64,000 nucleotides of DNA from Anadara kagoshimensis (Eukaryota; Mollusca; Bivalvia; Arcoida; Arcidae): the NCBI GenBank assembly GCA_021292105.1, contig CM037869.1:37580655-37644654 (forward strand), read 5' to 3'. Positions 47,660 to 57,583 of the stretch are shown piece after piece. Positions within the stretch are counted from its first letter, which is position 1. Every line of letters starts with the position of its first letter. Both the position numbers and the translations under genes were made by a program. The notes under the pieces were generated by a model. The model was not told the origin of the DNA, made no database searches, and was given only the letters and a program-made list of their open reading frames with translations.

Positions 47660-47832
47660 GCTTTATTTTATTTTATTTTATTTTTTTTATTTTAATTTAT
47701 TTTATTTTATTTTATTTTATTTTATTTTATTTTATTTTATTTCATTTCATTTCATTTCATTTCATTTCATTTCATTTCATTTCATTTTATTTTATTTTAT
47801 TTTATTTTATTTTATTTTATTTTATTTTATTT
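47660..47832. repeat. (TTTTA)n(TTTCA)9(TTTTA)n pentanucleotide microsatellite
   Basis: An interrupted TTTTA array with a pure central block of about nine TTTCA units (47741-47785), flanked on both sides by pure TTTTA units. It lies about 420 bp upstream of the EBPL start codon. Confidence 0.9.
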
Positions 47833-47865
47833 AGTGAATCTGACCCCTTTCCTGGAGATAGAGTG

Positions 47866-47942
47866 AGGTTGTTTTAAACACCGAATTTTATCAAAATTGG
47901 TGATTTTTTAAACACCGAATTTTATCAAAATTGGTGATTATG
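47866..47942. repeat. 35-bp tandem duplication with internal palindrome
   Basis: AAACACCGAATTTTATCAAA followed by ATTGGTGATT, twice in direct succession. Each unit is itself nearly palindromic (CACCGAATTTT / AAAATTGGTG). Confidence 0.7.
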
Positions 47943-48019
47943 CATGCTGAAAAAGTAGTGTCGCTAGCATTTTCTGATAGGTTGAACCAACAATATTTCT
48001 TCTGTCGCCGGTAGGACGA

Positions 48020-48240
48020 GAGCTTCAGTGACCAAGCGGCTAAAGCGTACGGTTGCAGACTGAGACACGATTTCTCTTTCTGTCTAGGTTAGAATCCCAC
48101 TCGATCAGATCCTAGTGTGAACAGATTTTCTCGGTGAGTTTGCTTGCCGAAGATTGATTTTCACCGAGCACTCTGGTTTCCCCACCATATAATAAAGAGA
48201 ATCTTGACTGGGATGTAAACATCATTACTCTATTCAACTT
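48020..48240 (+). mobile_element. tRNA-derived SINE
   Basis: Head AGTGACCAAGCGGCTAAAGC (A box) and TAGGTTAGAATCCCACT (B-box region), body AGATCCTAGTGTGAACAGA, tail AATCTTGACTGGGATG. Related to 34830-34990 and 39320-39490. Confidence 0.7.
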
Positions 48241-48389
48241 CTGTTATCTTAAATCGACCCAGTGACTGATGTAAAGTTCACAAACTCCCCGTCCTTAGTT
48301 TGAAGTTGGGATTGTCTTATTCTGATACTGTGAAATCCTGTCCCAATTACTTGTGTTTTTTAATGAGCACATATATATTTTGTCGAAGC

Positions 48390-48860
48390 ACCTACAAGTG
48401 AAAGATCTGATTCGTTGTTCCCCTTTACTCTTTTTATATACTTATGGGTATTTTTTAAATTTTATTATATTTTAAACTAGCCTCTGTGCATCAGCATTTG
48501 TAGTTGACACGGACGCTGATAGTGAAAAACATGATCGTAATGTGATTTTTAAGCTACTTTTACATGGACGGGCTTAGCTACATCAGCAAAAATTACAACG
48601 TTTTTCTGTGTTTTCCGTGTAAACATTTTATTCAGAAGATATTAAACTATGTCTAAAAATTGAATGTCAATTTTAAGGATATTTATGTGGGAACAAAATG
48701 ATACCAAGAGCACGATGATCGGACACAAATTAAAAAAGTAATGTTTTGTCGAAGCACCTACAAGTGAAAGATCCGATTCGTTGTTCCCCTTAAATTTTTT
48801 TTAAATAGCCATAATTTTTTAAAATGTTATTATGAAACCAAACTAGCCCCTGTGACGAGG
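48390..48860. repeat. Two fragments of the 20516-type foldback MITE with a shared flank
   Basis: GTCGAAGCACCTACAAGTGA plus AAGATC(T/C)GATTCGTTGTTC occurs at 48378 and again at 48747, each followed by a decayed right half of the CAGGGGC..-type hairpin element (48425-48490; 48795-48856). This indicates a duplication of about 370 bp. Confidence 0.6.
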
Positions 48861-49042
48861 GTCATCTGAACACCATCAGATGTGTTGGAGAAATGTTGCT
48901 TTACATTCTGATACTGACGGGCACGAATATTTAGAAATGACCGAAAGGCAGACTAAACCAAGAACTGGGATTAATCCACGCGATGTGCGTGTTGTAATAT
49001 TATTGGTAATTTTGTTTACCGAGGCAGTTGCCTCGGTTGCCT

Positions 49043-49192
49043 CAAACATAGCTACGGTAATGTTAATGCCGAGTGTTTGGCGAATGAACAGTCACCATGC
49101 CTATTTTCAAGTCTTGGTCACACCCGGCAGAGGTTCGAACCCGTGACCTACATACGAAGCGACCACTCTTCTATCTAAGCTACCGTAATGGT
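49043..49192 (-). mobile_element. tRNA-derived SINE, family S2, 5' part
   Basis: Minus head CACCATTACGGTAGCTTAGA at 49192, B box CGGGTTCGAACCTC, body AAGACTTGAAAATAGGCATG. The 3' part is missing. Confidence 0.65.
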
Positions 49193-49276
49193 GATGAATT
49201 GACCGAAGACAACATGAAAAGGTACCATATTAATATCATGGGACGAATGAAAATCTAAATAAGAGACAGAAATAAT

Positions 49277-49396
49277 GGGGACGTGACACCCCCGCCCTTC
49301 GAGACAGAACAACTTGGGGACGTGACACCCCCCCCCCCCCTCCGAGACAGAAGTACTTGGGGACGTGACAATCCCCGCCCTCCGAGACGGAAGTAC
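49277..49396. repeat. ~50-bp tandem repeat x3
   Basis: GGGGACGTGACACCCCCGCC and CGAGACAGAA(C/G) repeat three times with a C14 run in the second unit. Confidence 0.75.
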
Positions 49397-50356
49397 TCCT
49401 CGCTTTCCTTATTTCTGATTTCTCGAAAATTCTCCTATGGTGTCAGTGTCATGTTTGTATCGAAACGCTTTACCCACTAGGCAAAGAAGGGGCGGGATTG
49501 TGGGTTCCCCTCGTGAACTTGTGATAAGAAGCTGTAATATTTGAAAAATTGTCATATCATAGAGTTTTTAATGTTTATTCAAAAACTTTTAAAATAAAAA
49601 AAGTTAATTTGAAAATTCTTCTGACTTAAATTTTTATGAGACAATACGAATCAAAAGTAGTACATGGATTCCAGCATACTATTTGTTATTAACGAATCTA
49701 TTTCGTGAAACCCCGAAATTAGCACATGCATTGCATTATAATTTCCATGTGCTGATTTTGAATTTTTATTAAAAATAATGCATTCAAAACCAGCACACAA
49801 TTCATTTTTCTGAATAGTGAATTTTGGATTTACGTGCATGTGCACATGATACTTGTATATCTCCTTATAATGGGATGACGGATGCTGAATTAAGACAATA
49901 TTTTGCTTTTAGCGAAAATAAATCACGACAAAAATTCGTGTCGAATATTTCAAAAATCCCATAACCATATAGTGTACGAAAATAAGGATAACTGTAACAT
50001 ATGCACGATGATTTAAGGGTCATTTAAGTAGGAAAATTAAAGTGAAAACCATTTGGTTGAAAAGCGTGAAAAAGGGGTATAATTATGAAATTACCTACAC
50101 AAGCGTGAAGATTTATGAATAAAAATAAAGTAGGAATTGATAGATTAAGAGTTTGTAAAATATTTGTTGCATTTTTTAAAGGAAATTGTGCAAAAATACA
50201 CGTGTTGGGGAAAATAGTTTACACCTTGCATAACGAATTAATTTTAAAAAATGAAAACATATTAAGATAGTCAACGTCATAGAGTAGTGCAAAGGGGGCA
50301 GAGTTTGTTAAAGAAATACGAGGTTTTTGAAAACTCGACAATTTACGGTTGAGGTT

Positions 50357-50625
50357 TTAAAAACGCGTGTACCAGGCGTGATAGTTCATATTCTAAGGCT
50401 ACCAACGATCCAAGGGAAGATTATAAAAGCTAAGTTTGTATATTACTTGATTATTGTTGACGCATATTCGGCTTTTTATAGTTCAACATTGTTGAAACCA
50501 AACAATATTCACCTCAATTCAAATAGAACAGTATTGTGTGAACGTGCAATTTTAGTGACTTGTTGTATTTTGGATTATTAGTGGCCTTAGAATATAAATA
50601 TCACGCCTGGTACACGCATTTTTAA
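50357..50625. repeat. MITE with GCGTGTACCAGGCGTGATA ends
   Basis: Left arm AAACGCGTGTACCAGGCGTG...TTCTAAGGC (50359-50398) and right arm GCCTTAGAATATAAATATCA, CGCCTGGTACACGCA (50584-50618) are inverted with few mismatches. An 84-codon open frame inside has no domain and is not called as a gene. Confidence 0.7.
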
Positions 50626-51158
50626 TAGGAAAATAAATCGTAGATAACAAACATCCTCTGTTGTGTTGTATTTTGTTTTTGGTTCCTTTTTTGCAATCCT
50701 ATTCGTTTTTTGACATCAAAATTGGATTGTCATCTTTTTATCAGTTTGATCTCGACATTGCTAATCTAGGATCGGATTCGGAAACTTCGGTATAACATTT
50801 TAAAATTGACCAGAAGTCACTGACGTATCACAAAATGAACTATTTTGGTATATACACTTTGTATATTTGTTATCAATGATCAAGTAATGATGAGCATTAA
50901 CAACCACTAATCAGTACTAATCTTGTTTAACCCTTTTTTTAAATTAACATTTTTATAACATTGTCATTACTTGCCTTCATCGAGAAACACTAAATTGATT
51001 TTTTTTATTTTATATATAAAAATACGTCGGTGTACCTGGGTTAGTTAAAAAGATGTTATGCCTAGGTCTCCAAGTCAGATTCTTCAAAAGTAGTGATTAG
51101 ATTGACATTGAGGAATAATAAATTATAAATTTATAGATTATAAAAAAAATATATATTC

Positions 51159-51310
51159 GTATTAATTCCTAGATTTTTAACCAATGTGCTGAAAATCTAG
51201 AAATTATTGCATGGATATGTTTTATTACACTAAAAGTGTTGTCTTATGAAAAAAATGTAATATCGATAATTCCTAGATTTTCAACACTTCATACTGAAAA
51301 TCTAGGAATT
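51159..51310. repeat. Twin AATTCCTAGATTTT hairpins
   Basis: Two stem-loops in tandem about 110 bp apart: AATTCCTAGATTTTT/GAAAATCTAGAAATT (51161-51205) and AATTCCTAGATTTTCA/TGAAAATCTAGGAATT (51269-51310). The second has a perfect 16-bp stem and a 10-base loop. Possibly the two ends of a small element. Confidence 0.65.
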
Positions 51311-51956
51311 ATCACTGATATTTCTTTTTATTTATTTGTTACTTATTAATTATTGTACAGCTTCTAAGTGTATGTCTGAACACTTCTCATGAATCGTTGT
51401 CTGCAATATCATCGGACACAGGTTTCCAGAGTTCATTCTCTTGTTTTTCCTGCCATCTATAAATTACAATGTATTATACATGTTTAAAATTGGTCGTTTA
51501 AAAACATCAGTTTCAAATACTGCAAAAAATATTTCAATTCTATGATGATGATTATAATATAACAAATTTAAATAAATTTTTCTATAGTTATTTAATGATG
51601 GTAGTGTTGCTGTATAGTATTATTGATGGACAAAAATACAGATTTAATCCCTGAAATATCTGGTTCAAAAATGGGTCCTTGAGGGTTCAAAGCTGTTTTA
51701 GTTAACAATTTTGTTGGTGAAAAACTGCACATATATTTCATTTTTTTATGTTTAGAAAAAATTCTTTATTATATGTTGTACAGTGATTATGTTTAAAATG
51801 TTTCACTAATCAATGGTTTTAGTTAACATGGCTTTGAACACCTTTGTCACCCAGACAATTTACAAACTGACAATGGCTAGTGGCCGTTGGAAAGAAAAAG
51901 CCTACTTGTAGCTGGAAAACTTGTACTCTGTCACAGTATTGCATGCAAACTGTACA

Positions 51957-52197
51957 GTCAAGAATAATTCATTTATATAGAGGCATTGCCAGTTATATGT
52001 AAAGGTGCAGAACTTATGTTTTGTGCTTGTGGCATTATACAGCAAGGATCTTTATTGTGACACAGGACCTCGTTTATTTTTAAGTTCTCCATGACTTTCA
52101 TTTCATAATGCCGAGTGCTTGGTAAAAGAAGGGTTGCTACCCACTTTCAAGAGTTGGGTTGGACATGGTCAGGGTTTGAACCCACAACCTCCCACTA
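51957..52197 (-). mobile_element. tRNA-derived SINE, family S2, lacking its 5' end
   Basis: The B box GTGGGTTCAAACCC is at about 52180 (minus) and the body and tail run down to CTTGACTG at 51957; the A-box end is absent. An insertion of about 35 bp (52050-52090) separates body parts. Confidence 0.65.
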
Positions 52198-52352
52198 AAG
52201 TCTATCTTTAGAAGTATTGATATTGAATATATTTAACATGGTGGTCGCAATAAACATGATTCACTGTATAGGTAAACAATTTTGACTTGTCTGCTTGACC
52301 TCTCATTTAATTATTTATCGCAGACCAAGTCTGTTTATGTATAGGTAGCATA

Positions 52353-54220
52353 TACCCAGATAGCAAACATATGTTGGGCCAACGTTGGCCCATTGTTGTT
52401 GGGTTTGTTGGCCCTACGTTAGCTGCCATCATTGGGCCAACGTTACCTTGCTCATCGGGCCAACGTTGTACCCAACATAAATGCCAACGATGGGCCAATG
52501 TAAACTGCCAACGTAAGTTGCCAATGTTGGGCCAATGTAAGCTTGCTCATCGGGCCATCGTTGTACCAACCATAAATGCCAACAATGGACCAACATAAAC
52601 TGGCCAATGTTGGGCCAACGTAATCTTGCTCATCGGGCCATCGTTGTACCAACCATAAATGCCAACAATGGGCCAACGATGGGCCAACGTAAGTTACCAA
52701 TGTTGGGCCAACGTTATCTTGCTCATCGGGCCATCGTTGTATCAACAATAAATGCCAACAATGGGCCAACATAAACTGCCAAAAATGGGCCAACATAAAC
52801 TGCCAACAATGGGCCAACGTAAGTTGCCATTGCTGGGCCAACGTAATCTTGCTCAGCGGGCCATCATTGTACCAACCATAAATGCCAACAATGGGCCAAC
52901 ATAACCTGCCAATGTTGGGCCAACGTTATCTTATTTATCTGGTATCGTTGTACCAATCATAAATGCCAACGATGACCCAATATAAGTTGCCACCATTGGA
53001 CCAACGATGGTAGCCAACGGTGGCCCTTCATTGGGCAGACAGGCAAGATATGTTAGGACAACTTTGTTTGCCATATAAGGGCGATAAATCCACATTTGAA
53101 ACATGTTGGCGATAAAATATCTGTCAATACTGCCCCAGTTTATCTGCGAAAATCATTTTTAATTTCTTTGAATTTTAAAAGTAACGATGATCCAGTAAGA
53201 TCCAGTGACAATTACAAAGACAGTGAAAACATATTTATCCTAATTATATTAAATGTCTCCAAAGAAATGTCACAGATGCTGGCTCAATACTAACAATATT
53301 TCTTTACAATAATTTAAGGTACAAAAATTTGACATAAATTTAACTTTACTAATATGCAAACAGAACCAAACAAAACATCATTACAAAGTAAATACTATAC
53401 AGATTATCACAAAACTTTGAAAGTGTCTTTTTCTCAGTTCTACAGTTATTGATCTTGGTTATTTTTTTATTATCTAAATCACATATCCGATTTATTTTTG
53501 TTTATCCTGTTTTTTCTGCCACCATTTCTATCGGATGCAAATCTGAACCAGACTTTTGCAGTTTTTGCAATTTCATTTTCTGTCGAACTTGCACATAATC
53601 TCTCTTTCTTCTTCTGTAATTAAGATCGAAATTATTTGTATATAAGTTGCTGTTAAATGACATGAAACAACTATATATACTACCATCTCTAAAAATATGC
53701 AGGTATTTTTCTATTCGATATGTAATCTTAGTCTCGCAATCTATGTTGGTCTAATATTGGCCCAATGTTGTCACACCAATAGTTAGAATTCCTATGTTGG
53801 TTCAATGGTGGTCCAATGTTGTTTAACCAACAGTTAGAATACCTATGTTGGTCCAACGTTGGTCCAATGTTGTTCCAATGTTGTTTAACTAACTTAGAAT
53901 TCCTATGTTGGTCTAATGTTGGCTCAATGTTGTTTAACCAACAGTTAAAATACCTATGTTGGTCCAATGTTGGCCCATTGCTGTTTATTTAACAGTTAGA
54001 ATACCCATGATGGCCCAATGTTGTTTAACCAACAGTTAAAATACCTATGTTGGTCCAATGTTGTTTAATTAATAGTTTGAATACCTATGTTGGTCCAATG
54101 TTGGCCCAGTGTTGTTTAACCAACCGTTAGAAATCCTATGTTGGCCCAACATTGTTTAGCCAACGCCAACCATACAACAATATACCAACGTTGGCCCAAC
54201 GTTAGTCTGCTATCTGGGTA
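52353..54220. mobile_element. 1.87 kb TIR element made of subterminal palindromic repeats
   Basis: Terminal inverted repeats of about 36 bp with four mismatches: TACCCAGATAGCA... GTTGGGCCAACGTTGG at 52353-52388 and its inverse at 54185-54220. The left third (52370-53030) consists of ~100-bp units built from GGGCCAACGTT, TTGCTCATCGGGCCATCGTT and ATAAATGCCAACAATG. The right quarter (53735-54190) consists of ~60-bp units built from CCTATGTTGGTCCAATGTTG and TTTAACCAACAGTTAG. The 700-bp middle has no recognisable transposase. A non-autonomous DNA transposon of unknown superfamily; no clear target duplication. Confidence 0.75.
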
Positions 54221-54276
54221 GGTGTTTATTTTGTATACATCATAAGATATACCCACCTCATAGAGTACACCTGGCC

Positions 54277-54524
54277 CCGGTTTCACAATCATTCCTTAGC
54301 TAAGATTTTCCTTAACTTAAATCTTGCGAAATTTCAAAACTTTATAATTTTGTTAATAATTAAGATATTCAGGAAATTAAGGTGTCGTTTTAAAGGTCCC
54401 TGCTAGATTAAAACAGCATTTAGTTTTTACAAAAATATTGATCAGTATTTCCGCAAAGGGATTACCAAAATTGGCTAAATTTAAGTTAAGGAAAATCTTA
54501 GCTAAGGAATGATTGTGAAACCGG
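54277..54524. repeat. MITE with perfect 46-bp TIRs
   Basis: Arms 54277-54322 and 54479-54524 are exact reverse complements over 46 bp (outer CCGGTTTCACAATCATTCC, inner TTCCTTAACTTAAAT). CACCTG-like sequence flanks both sides (ACACCTGG; CACCTGTG). Interior about 155 bp, non-coding. Confidence 0.85.
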
Positions 54525-54995
54525 CACCTGTGCACTGTGTATGTATTAACTTGGATCACATTTATTGAGTGGATGCTCCTTAATTTATGAATATTCCTAA
54601 TGAAAGGACAAATGAACATCACTTGGCCTATTCATGTATATTTAATTATGCCTTTTATCTCCAAATTTCTCAATAGCTGGCGACGTCTCGATATACTTAG
54701 TGAAATATTCCTGACTTGGATATCAAGAGCTATAATTTAAGCAATGACTTCAAAAAGATGTTTTTTCTCATTCTTAAACCATGTAACGTTAGAGAAATTT
54801 GAACTGTTTGGTGCAGTATATAGACTTGTTTTTTTTAAGTCTTGTCATTTTGAAATCCATTCAGAAAACCTTCACACTGACTTGCATTAAAATATAATGA
54901 ATCCAATTTGATCATGTTTCATGTCTGTCTATGATGACAGAGATATAATTGATTTCATTTCAAGTGTAACAACACCATACATACAAACGATGATT
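54525..54995. other. Sequence 5' of the LTR element
   Basis: 54583-54625 resembles the right end of the 1446-1655 MITE family. 54660-54720 is an S2 SINE tail piece (CTGGCGACGTCTCGATATA... ATTCCTGACTTGG). The remainder is AT-rich with no gene. Confidence 0.5.
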
Positions 54996-55000
54996 AAATG

Positions 55001-55225
55001 TGTTATATTATGGACTAATAAGACTTAGAGTTATCTCTCTTTGAATTATGAATGAATACCCCATGAATATCTGTATGTAAACCCCAATTTATAGGTTTAT
55101 GACGTATGCATTATCTGACGTCAGAATGACGTTGTTAGTATTAAAAAAATGTCTACCTACATGAATAGACGTGTTGTCTTAATCATTCATGTATCATAAC
55201 ACCCCGACCACGAGAATATATTACA
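55001..55225 (+). repeat. 5' LTR (225 bp)
   Basis: Starts TGTTATATTATGG and ends ATATATTACA (TG...CA). By eye it is identical to the 3' LTR at every position. It contains three TGACGT cores within 33 bp: 55100-55105, a full palindromic CRE TGACGTCA at 55116-55123, and 55127-55132. An AT-rich TATTAAAAAAAT follows at about 55138 and could serve as the core promoter element (inference). Confidence 0.95.
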
Positions 55226-55238
55226 TGGTGTCAGAAGT
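55226..55238 (+). other. Primer-binding site, tRNA-Leu type
   Basis: TGGTGTCAGAAGT starts directly after the 5' LTR. It is complementary to the 3' end of a tRNA-Leu acceptor/T-arm ending ACTTCTGACA plus CCA, over 13 bases. Confidence 0.8.
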
Positions 55239-55262
55239 AAATGCGACTTTATTGCATAGGAA

Positions 55263-56429
55263 ATGACAGACCTTAGTGGTATTCCGACTCCCTGTATGGA
55301 CTGGGACAGCAGTAATCTTCCAGAGGCGTGGAAAAAATTCACATGCCACGTGAACTTGATTTTTCAAGGACCTCTCAAGGAGAAAGAGGAAGACGTCAAG
55401 GTAAACTACTTACTTCTTTGGGTTGGCGACCGTGGTCGGGACATCTACAATACATGGGAATTAACGGGCGATGACAGGAAGAAGCTCAAACCCCATCTTG
55501 ATAAATTCCAGCAACATGTACAACCGAAACTCAACCCGATATTTGCGAGGTACAAATTTAGTAATGAACTGCAGGGAACACAATCTATTGAACAATATGT
55601 AACCAAATTGCGTCTTATAGTGAAAGACTGTAATTATACAAATGCAAATGAAATGATACGAGATCGTATTGTTTTTGGGACAAATTCTGTCAAGGTCAGA
55701 GAAAAGCTTATCCAGGAAGGACAAACATTGACACTTGAGAAAGCTATCAGCATAGCTCAGTCACATGAATATTCGCGAGAGCAGCTTAAGTTAATGTCAG
55801 GACAGCCATCAACATTGTCATCGACTTCGGATGTGCATTCACTTAGGACAGCAGCCGCATCGGGACACAGATTTCAAAAACGTCGTCATGAAGGTCACCG
55901 AGGAGGACACGGCAAAGCACATGGTGGACGTCACAGTGACTCTTATTCACAGTGTGGTAATTGTGGTAATAGACATAACAAATCTGACATTTGCCCTGCT
56001 AAAGGCAGAAAATGTAATAACTGTCATAAACTTAACCATTTTGCTAAAATGTGCAGATCTAAACATGTGAATGTTAATGAAATTACAGGTAACCCACAAC
56101 CAGAGGCGTCCCTGTCCCATAGTCCAAGTTCTGCCCCAGATCCAGACTTGTTTATTGATTCCATTAATGAAAGTAATGGTAAACTTAATGTACAACAAGA
56201 TAAGGCATTTGCAACTTGTGCTATTGGTCCAAGTTCAGTCCCAATTAAGTTCAAACTAGACACAGGATCCCAAGTTAACATAATTCCTTTGAAGGAATAT
56301 CAAAAATTAAATATCAAAAAGTCACTTCATAGGTCAGATCGTACATTATCGGCATATAACGGTGGTTCACTACGCGCTGTCGGATCGGAACGGTCAAGTG
56401 CCAGTATCGCGATATTACCCGCGATATAG
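55263..56429 (+). CDS. gag: Gag and N-terminal protease of the LTR element, truncated by frameshift
   Basis: The frame starts 37 bp after the 5' LTR. Residues 1 to about 200 form the capsid-like Gag core (domain name inferred from position and the EQYVTKLR / VREKLI.EG patterns). A basic, His/Gly-rich stretch precedes two zinc knuckles: C231-x2-C-x3-H-x5-C (slightly non-canonical) and C252-x2-C-x4-H-x4-C (canonical). The aspartic protease catalytic motif DTGS begins at residue 333, inside FKLDTGSQVNII. The frame then stops at 56429, just after a directly repeated five-base TCGGA (56380-56389); pol homology continues in another frame, so the protease C-terminus is cut off here. Gag and Pol were probably a single frame in the ancestor (inference). 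Confidence 0.88.
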   Translation: MTDLSGIPTPCMDWDSSNLPEAWKKFTCHVNLIFQGPLKEKEEDVKVNYLLLWVGDRGRDIYNTWELTGDDRKKLKPHLDKFQQHVQPKLNPIFARYKFSNELQGTQSIEQYVTKLRLIVKDCNYTNANEMIRDRIVFGTNSVKVREKLIQEGQTLTLEKAISIAQSHEYSREQLKLMSGQPSTLSSTSDVHSLRTAAASGHRFQKRRHEGHRGGHGKAHGGRHSDSYSQCGNCGNRHNKSDICPAKGRKCNNCHKLNHFAKMCRSKHVNVNEITGNPQPEASLSHSPSSAPDPDLFIDSINESNGKLNVQQDKAFATCAIGPSSVPIKFKLDTGSQVNIIPLKEYQKLNIKKSLHRSDRTLSAYNGGSLRAVGSERSSASIAILPAI

Positions 56430-57583
56430 AGGTTTACGTCATCGACACCGATTCACCTCCGATATTAGGTCTTGGAGATTGCGTTGCATTTGAGATAATA
56501 CAATTTGTCTATGCTGTCGAGACTGTACCAAACGCGATAATCGAAGGCGGAGTTCCGATGAACAAGGAATCCGTTCTCTCGGATTATGGAGATATATTCA
56601 AAGGTATCGGTAATTTCCCTGGTGAGTGCAAGATTCATGTAGATCCATCGGTCGAACCCGTGGTTCACCCGCCGAGACGCGTTCCGGTCGCTGTTCGCGA
56701 CAGACTTAAAGCGGAACTAGATCGAATGGAAAGTCTGAATATCATTACCAAGGTAACCGAACCGACTAATTGGGTTAATTCTCTTGTAGTTGTGGAGAAA
56801 AGCTCCGGAAATCTGCGCGTATGTCTTGATCCGCAAGACTTAAACAAGGCAATCAAAAGGCCACATTACCCGCTCCGTACACTAGACGACATATTGCCAC
56901 AATTAACAAACGCCAAGTACTTTACGAAATTAGATGCCAGATCAGGCTACTGGGCGATCAAGCTGGATCACGAATCGTCGTTACTTACTACATTTAACAC
57001 GCCTTACGGTAGGTACCGTTATCTACGCTTACCGTTCGGATTGAAATCTTCACAAGACGAATTCCAGCGAAAGGTTGATGAATGCCTCGAAGGTATTCAA
57101 GGAGTTGTCACAATCGTTGACGATATCCTTGTATATGGTAGTACACGTTTGGAACATGACCTGAATTTGCGAAGAGTGCTCGATAGAAGTCGCCACAAGG
57201 GCATCCGTTTCAATGTAGACAAGTTAGAGGTAGGCGTTACGGAAGTTCGCTATTTCGGTCACTTGCTCACATCATCTGGTCTCAAACCAGATCCTAACAA
57301 AGTATCTGCTATACACGACATGAAACCGCCGAAGAACCAGGGCGAACTAGAGACATTTCTTGGCCTAGTTAATTATCTAGCCAAATTCGCGCCTAACGTT
57401 TCAGAAGTAACCGCACCACTTCGTCAGTTACTTATAAAAACCAACGAGTTTGTATGGGATACACCTCAGTCACAAGCGTTTAACCGAGTCAAAGACATTA
57501 TTACCAAGAGTCCTGTCCTTGCGTATTTTGACCCGCAGAAACAGCTTACGTTACAGGTTGATGCTAGCAAATACGGATTGGGC
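56390..57583 (+). pseudogene. pol: Pol segment: protease end and reverse transcriptase (frame-shifted)
   Basis: Read in the frame of position 56558; the homology begins near 56390, upstream of that first ATG. Reverse transcriptase landmarks in order: HPPRRVPVAV entry, a WVNSLVVVEK block, LDPQDLN, LDARSGYW (first catalytic Asp), LPFGLKSSQ.EFQ, and TIVDDILVYG with the paired Asp. Next come FGHLLTSSGLKPDP, the FLGLVNYL thumb/connection and the start of RNase H (LTLQVDASKYGLG). The frame breaks at about 57584, where RNase H passes to another frame; a one-base difference would explain it. All catalytic positions visible in this segment are intact. Confidence 0.9.

Noticed and set aside
50327..50581. 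84-codon open frame on +
   Set aside because: It lies inside an inverted-repeat MITE and has no recognisable domain.
53096..53293. Open frame in the middle of the 1.87-kb palindromic element, considered as a transposase remnant
   Set aside because: Only 65 codons, with no DDE/DDD-like or DNA-binding pattern.
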